From Chloroflexota bacterium (GTDB taxonomy: Bacteria > Chloroflexota > Anaerolineae > Anaerolineales > UBA11858): DNA of 9,359 bases. Below are positions 6,801-9,359 of the stretch, piece by piece (position 1 is the first letter of the stretch; each line of letters starts with the position of its first letter). The notes under the pieces were generated by a model, which saw only the letters and a list, made by a program, of their open reading frames with translations, was not told the DNA's origin and searched no databases. Made by a program: the position numbers and the translations under genes. The stretch is from contig DAOUWT010000085.1 of NCBI GenBank assembly GCA_030666985.1, positions 1 to 9,359 of the forward strand, in the 5' to 3' direction.

Positions 6801-7096
6801 ACGAAGACGCCACAGAGGTCTATCAATTCGACGTCGCCCATCCCCCGCTGACGTGGGGACCCGCCGCCGGCAGTCCCGCCGATCCCGGCCCCGGAGACAC
6901 TGAGACGACTTATGAGATTTCTATCAATGACGCCGCGGGGTATGATTACAGCCAGCCATTGGGCTTCATGCTCGTTGATTACCGCGGTCAGCCAGGGGCT
7001 GGGCAGGCTTATTATTGGCCCGTGACGGCGGTTTCCCCTCAGATTTATCTTCCATTCATCAGCCGGTCGGCAGCGGGTGGGGGCGGTGGGGAATGA
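3875..7096 (+). CDS. Secreted subtilisin-like serine protease (S8 family) with PA insert
   Basis: A 1073-residue exported protease. ATG 3875 is chosen because AGAGG lies 9 nt upstream and it opens a clear signal peptide (MQKKHK, hydrophobic core, cleavage after AQA, residue 28); the open frame upstream only translates repeats. A proline-rich linker follows, then an inhibitor I9-like propeptide (about 82-175). The catalytic triad is Asp207 (IIDTGVDYTH), His274 (GHGTHVAS) and Ser591 (GTSMASPHVAG), with the oxyanion Asn375 (AAGND). A PA domain is inserted at about 447-530 (SIALIQRGDCNFD...GAVGVIVFNN), as in cell-envelope subtilases. Residues about 650-780 look like an Fn3-like beta-sandwich. Two acidic loops, DTNDDDIPDTD (845-855) and DVDQDGTDD (882-890), resemble Ca-binding loops. 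The tail ends IYLPFISR plus a glycine-rich end; there is no LPXTG signal. All catalytic residues are intact. It probably degrades extracellular protein for nutrition. Two C8 tracts lie just after the signal peptide. Confidence 0.93.
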   Translation: MQKKHKLLNLILAILFLGGFVMAPSAQATPPAPPPPPTTPPGRFQLLPEEVLASFQGGMSSEEFLLMTRGPIPNALADLAGQEITVVVELVDPSVAELFSNARGNMSPLAQRSHAEELASLQRPVADYVVSHSGAVISQYTKVYNGLLVNVPFEQLAELRMLPNVKAIHRAPVYYPILDNSVPTIRADKVAADLGFDGTGISIGIIDTGVDYTHAALGGNGDPADYIANNPDILDFGFPNAKVVGGYDFAGTDYEAGEVPVPDEDPLDEYTFGHGTHVASTAAGLEAGDVSKGVAPGADIYALKVYGSSGGTNLIADAIEWAMDPDGDDDLSDHLDVINISSGTTYGPADDNDPAIAAVNNAVAAGVVVVAAAGNDGDVSYITSSPASASGAISVAGSNSGYDSGPTVSTAARDFLYQPSSFDNWSGRYTVESTAPLFYTGTITDDRLCDISGFAPGATPMLGSIALIQRGDCNFDVKVDNAEALGAVGVIVFNNEPGKTGMSGHEVNIPACMVADVDGQALQASHGLAVTVSAEGDTSKTQTPEYIWDSSARGPRGFDSNLKPEITAPATPIYAANYKTGTGKTGFAGTSMASPHVAGAAALVVQAHPAWTPDQVKAALMNRAVDLADLSPVPRVGAGRVDAYESVNRSVIAVGDAELVSLSWGVLLMGGATYTDTKTVTFSNYTASEITYNIAWYFDGESSTDGVGFTHPASVTVPAVGTAQVDVQLDANPAQIPSNFNDADADPILEEYSGYFVFTNAGDAADKLRLPFYLLPRPYSQLTELSSELIMDYDADKASVELQHSGPISSKLWGYPAFMSDPNEAGIGDEGDLRLFGLDYGGLMDTNDDDIPDTDSIIAAINVYGSWHTPQTTFVKFYLFIDVDQDGTDDYKLYNYDFGYDDTKNYNDLWMVFKEDLSTGQVSLASPFAIYTDYNAGYMEWYIPTHGSYGFGLDPVGGGGDTRFDFHLSCYGYYENEDATEVYQFDVAHPPLTWGPAAGSPADPGPGDTETTYEISINDAAGYDYSQPLGFMLVDYRGQPGAGQAYYWPVTAVSPQIYLPFISRSAAGGGGGE

Positions 7097-7117
7097 GGCT
7101 GAATTTGCCTCTATTCG

Positions 7118-7149
7118 TCCGCTGGATCTGGCGATCCAGCTAGAGCGGA
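7118..7149. repeat. Dispersed hairpin repeat, copy 2
   Basis: GCTGGATC (7121-7128), loop TGGC, GATCCAGC (7133-7140) form a perfect 8-bp stem, flanked by TCCGC (7118-7122) and GCGGA (7145-7149). Compared with copy 1, one C-G pair is replaced by a T-A pair, so pairing is kept. It lies in the 3' untranslated stretch of the protease, just before the terminator. Confidence 0.78.
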
Positions 7150-7158
7150 GGGAACGAA

Positions 7159-7194
7159 AAAAGCAGCCAGGAGCTAATTCTCCTGGCTGCTTTT
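7159..7194. terminator. Bidirectional Rho-independent terminator between convergent genes
   Basis: A 15-bp stem, AAAAGCAGCCAGGAG (7159-7173) with CTCCTGGCTGCTTTT (7180-7194), surrounds a 6-nt loop. The + strand ends in TTTTGTATTT, and the minus strand ends in a T run from the A-rich stretch 7156-7162. It can serve both the protease (+) and the S1-like gene (minus), which converge here. Confidence 0.92.
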
Positions 7195-7230
7195 GTATTT
7201 GGAATTCTGCTAAGATTGTTCTGGGCCGGC

Positions 7231-8898
7231 TTATTCCACCGTGATCAACTCACTAAGCTCTTCAAAGGCTTTGGGGCCAATCCCTTTGACCTTAGTTAAT
7301 TCTTCTAGTGCTGCGTATGGACGATTTTGGACTATACGTTTAGCCAGCGCAGGGCCAACTCCGGGCAAATCGGTCAGGGAGGAGGCATCTGCTGCATTGA
7401 TGTTCAAACGAGCATCCTCGGCTTCTTCTACTTCCTCTTTCTCTGCTTCAACCTCTTCAACTTCTTTTGTCTCAATGGTTTCAGGTTCGGTTTCTTCAAC
7501 TACTTCGGCTTCAGCGGAAGGTTCTTCTACCTCTTCAACTTCTTCTTCAGCTTCTTCCGTCTCCGTGGTTTCAGGTTCAATTTCTTCAACTGCTTCAGCT
7601 TCGGCGGAAGGTTCTTCTACCTCTTCAACTTCTTCTTCAGCTACCTCTGCTTCCTCAGATGGCTCAACTTCACCGGCTGCTTCGGCAACAACTTCTTCGA
7701 CCTCAGCAGTTTCCTCATCCTCTTCGGCCTCAAGTTCTTCTTCCATCATCCAGGCAAGTTGTTCGGCAACAGGCACACGGCGCATGCTAAGAGAAACTCG
7801 CTCGCGACCAGGATCAATGTTCATAATCCTGACCAAAACGTTATCTCCTGACCGAACGACACTCTTTGGGTCATCCGCATTGGCATAACCAAGCTCACTG
7901 ACATGAACCAAGCCCTGCAATCCATCGGGCAATTCAATAAAAGCGCCAAAGTCCAAGACTGAGACAACTTGGCCTTCAACCAAATCGCCATCGGCATAAG
8001 TTTCCCGAAGTTTCTCCCAGGGGTTGGGCAAGATAGCTTTCCGGCTAAGGCTCACACGTTCTTGCTCAACATCTACATCAACGACCTTGACTTCTATTTC
8101 ATCGCCAACGCTAAAATATTTGGAGGGGTTATAAACGCGATCCCAGGCAATTTGAGATTTATGAACTAAGCCATCAACACCTTGTAAATCAACGAAAACG
8201 CCAAAGTCCACTACGTTTACCACGCGGCTCTTGATAACGTCTCCGGCTTCCAATTCCTGCAATCGCCTGCGACGCTGCTCCTTTTGGGCAACACGAGCGG
8301 AGAGCACCAAGCGGCGTTGTTTACGATTAACTTCAATGGCTTTCAAGGGAAGGACATCTCCAATCATCTCAGTCTTGATTTCTTCCATTTTTTGATGACT
8401 CGCGCCGCGCCGCAAAGCAGGAATATGGGAATTAGGAACAAAACCGCGCAAATTCTCAAAGGTAACTAACAAGCCGCCCTTGTTCTGCTCGATAACTTCT
8501 AGTTCAAGAAGTTCTCCGTTATCTAAATATTCTTCTGCTTTTACCCAATTTTCATAGGCAATTCCACGATTGAGGGAAACCAAAAGATCATCATCGCCAA
8601 CAGGGGTTCGGAATACGCTGACGTAAACCTCATCACCCACTTCCAGGTTTTCCAAAATTTTATCATCAACCTTGTCAAGGTCTTGACTGGTTACAATAGC
8701 ATCCCGTTTAAGGCCTACATCCAACAGTATTGAAATATCCCGAATATCGAGGATTTTTCCCTGCAAAATGTCACCTCTCTGGGGACTTTCAAAATCATGA
8801 TGTTCAATAAAATCCTGGAACCACGCCGGGGTTTCATCATTTTCCTGATTCTCAACAACTTGCCCTTCCAATTCTTTTTCAATAACTCCGGTCTCCAT
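7231..8898 (-). CDS. Ribosomal protein S1-like protein: four S1 domains, acidic repeat linker, C-terminal HhH
   Basis: A 555-residue protein. Four S1 (OB-fold) RNA-binding domains lie at about 42-112, 127-203, 219-288 and 304-374. The third and fourth carry the canonical signatures VDFGVFVDLQGVDGLVHKS and LDFGAFIELPDGLQGLVHVS, each ending in the RVSLS motif. The first two are more diverged, as in genuine S1 proteins. Residues about 385-496 form a Glu-rich, low-complexity linker with a nearly perfect 30-residue duplication (419-448 and 449-478). The C-terminus (498-555) is a ComEA-like helix-hairpin-helix pair: NINAADASSLTDLPGVGPALAKRIV, then VKGIGPKAFEEL. S1 proteins bring mRNA to the ribosome; HhH domains usually bind DNA or RNA backbones. 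ATG 8898 is the first start after an in-frame TAG; no well-placed Shine-Dalgarno is seen (GGAG lies 15 nt away). It probably serves as this organism's rpsA-type S1, but that is inferred. Confidence 0.9.
   Translation of the reverse strand: METGVIEKELEGQVVENQENDETPAWFQDFIEHHDFESPQRGDILQGKILDIRDISILLDVGLKRDAIVTSQDLDKVDDKILENLEVGDEVYVSVFRTPVGDDDLLVSLNRGIAYENWVKAEEYLDNGELLELEVIEQNKGGLLVTFENLRGFVPNSHIPALRRGASHQKMEEIKTEMIGDVLPLKAIEVNRKQRRLVLSARVAQKEQRRRRLQELEAGDVIKSRVVNVVDFGVFVDLQGVDGLVHKSQIAWDRVYNPSKYFSVGDEIEVKVVDVDVEQERVSLSRKAILPNPWEKLRETYADGDLVEGQVVSVLDFGAFIELPDGLQGLVHVSELGYANADDPKSVVRSGDNVLVRIMNIDPGRERVSLSMRRVPVAEQLAWMMEEELEAEEDEETAEVEEVVAEAAGEVEPSEEAEVAEEEVEEVEEPSAEAEAVEEIEPETTETEEAEEEVEEVEEPSAEAEVVEETEPETIETKEVEEVEAEKEEVEEAEDARLNINAADASSLTDLPGVGPALAKRIVQNRPYAALEELTKVKGIGPKAFEELSELITVE
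7471..7650 (-). repeat. Two tandem 90-bp units inside the S1-like gene
   Basis: The segments 7471-7560 and 7561-7650 are highly similar in frame; for example GTTCTTCTACCTCTTCAACT occurs at 7521 and again at 7611. They encode two 30-residue acidic units (…EEEVEEVEEPSAEAE…EPET…). The near identity at DNA level indicates recent duplication or ongoing homogenisation. Confidence 0.88.
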
Positions 8899-9074
8899 AA
8901 AACTGTAGTTAAACTCCTATACAACTAACCATCTTGACAAAAGCAAACCCAAAAAATACCTCAATGTGATCTGACTTTCCACAAAGCAATCCCATCGTGC
9001 GGCCAAATTTCAAGTGTTATTTGTCAAGCTATACACCTGCCCGTAAGAAGCAGGTTCAATAAAACAACTCATTA

Positions 9075-9114
9075 ACAAAAATCTAGCTGCCTCCCCACGC
9101 AATGGTGGCAGCTA
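9075..9114 (-). terminator. Terminator-like hairpin (candidate attenuator) in the S1 leader
   Basis: On the minus strand TAGCTGCC (9114-9107) pairs with GGCAGCTA (9091-9084), with an inner CCA/TGG pairing possible. It is followed by GATTTTTGTT, a five-T run. It is downstream of the promoter at 9171-9199 and upstream of the S1-like gene. It could therefore attenuate that gene, release a short RNA of about 90 nt, or terminate a gene lying to the right of the window. Confidence 0.6.
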
Positions 9115-9170
9115 ACTGACAACTTGCATACATTTATAAATACTATAAGTTTCCAAGTATTCCAGACCAG

Positions 9171-9199
9171 ATTATCCCAAACTTCTTCTTATTTGTCAA
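9171..9199 (-). promoter_or_regulatory. Strong minus-strand sigma70-type promoter, probably for the S1-like gene
   Basis: Read on the minus strand, a perfect TTGACA (9199-9194) is followed after exactly 17 bp by GATAAT (9176-9171), a 5/6 match to the -10 consensus. Transcription would start near 9164, giving a leader of about 266 nt before the S1-like ATG. No better promoter was found closer to the gene. Confidence 0.68.
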
Positions 9200-9332
9200 A
9201 TAGAGTTCATGCAATCGCTCATTCGCTCCAGGGCAATCGCATATGGGATACAAACCCATTCCTTCTCTTGCTCGAGATGGGTCGACACAGCCTGCGGGCT
9301 GTACAGCGTAGCCCCATCGGCTGCGGAATCCA

Positions 9333-9359
9333 GGGGAGCTGGCGATCCCCTTCGAGCAG
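9333..9359. repeat. Dispersed hairpin repeat, copy 3 (cut by window end)
   Basis: GGGGAGC (9333-9339), loop TGGC, GATCCCC (9344-9350), then TTCGAGCAG. The outer five pairs GGGGA/TCCCC and the innermost C-G pair are kept, with one G-A mismatch. The loop and the GATCC...(C/T)(A/G)AGC(G/A)G context match copies 1 and 2. Confidence 0.6.

Larger units (their letters stand above)
8899..9359. other. Gene-free region upstream of the S1-like gene
   Basis: No credible coding region, tRNA or rRNA is seen in these 461 bp. It contains the minus-strand promoter (9171-9199) and terminator-like hairpin (9075-9114). A smaller hairpin, ACCTGC/GCAGGT, lies at 9035-9055, and a 6-bp stem-loop, ACAGCC-TGCG-GGCTGT, at 9287-9302. 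Mutually exclusive ATGGG/CCCAT pairings occur within 9243-9317. The third hairpin-repeat copy lies at the window edge. A 28-codon minus-strand frame just upstream of the S1 start is not convincing. Confidence 0.7.

Noticed and set aside
7241..7888. Plus-strand open frames rich in Ser, Phe or Leu opposite the S1-like gene
   Set aside because: They are the antisense reading of the Glu-rich repeat linker, whose codon pattern avoids stops on the opposite strand.
8934..8962. Plus-strand TTGACA as a promoter
   Set aside because: No acceptable -10 lies 16-18 bp downstream and no plus-strand gene follows.
8909..8995. 28-codon minus-strand frame just upstream of the S1-like gene (leader peptide)
   Set aside because: It has an ATG but no clear ribosome-binding site, no regulatory codon run and no recognisable features; it is compatible with chance.
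9040..9310. tRNA gene
   Set aside because: Several short stems occur, but no acceptor stem, anticodon arm and GGTTCRA-type T arm can be arranged into a cloverleaf.

Overview
The window looks like a chromosomal stretch of an uncultured, didermless-type bacterium, most likely Chloroflexota (Anaerolineae-like). This placement is inferred, not proven. It rests on the extreme C-terminus of the secreted protease (a hydrophobic IYLPFISR-type tail, which I associate with exported Chloroflexota proteins), on degenerate TCACG tandem repeats between genes, on a TumE-type toxin gene, and on moderate GC content with sigma70-type promoters.

Layout, left to right. (1) Positions 1-1476 hold two class I SAM-dependent methyltransferase genes on the + strand, the first cut by the window edge. 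They are 23 bp apart and probably co-transcribed. The first gene ends inside a perfect palindrome. (2) Positions 1500-2443 hold a compact, self-contained module. It has an inverted repeat, a near-consensus promoter (TTGACG-17-TATAAT), a small antitoxin-like gene, a TumE/DUF6516-like toxin gene and a Rho-independent terminator. (3) Ten TCACG tandem units lead into a polytopic membrane protein of the lysylphosphatidylglycerol synthase/flippase-like (UPF0104) family, ending at 3486. The methyltransferases and this protein fit a cell-surface lipid or glycan locus interrupted by the toxin-antitoxin module. (4) Positions 3487-3874 have no gene but hold two clusters of 25/26-bp GC-rich tandem repeats and long G runs. 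(5) Positions 3875-7096 encode a large secreted subtilisin-like (S8) protease with signal peptide, inhibitor-like propeptide, PA insert, beta-sandwich region and acidic Ca-binding-like loops. (6) A second copy of the GC-rich hairpin repeat and a strong bidirectional terminator separate it from the convergent minus-strand gene. (7) Positions 7231-8898 (minus) encode a four-S1-domain, ribosomal protein S1-like protein with an acidic repeat linker and a C-terminal helix-hairpin-helix domain. (8) The 460 bp upstream of that gene contain no gene. They contain a near-perfect minus-strand promoter about 270 bp upstream of the start codon, a terminator-like hairpin between promoter and gene, and a third hairpin-repeat copy at the window end.

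No wholly new multi-gene system is evident. The points most worth a second look are the S1 leader with its putative attenuator, the S1-acidic-HhH domain fusion, the dispersed hairpin repeat with a compensatory base change, and the homopolymer tracts at the start of the secreted protease.
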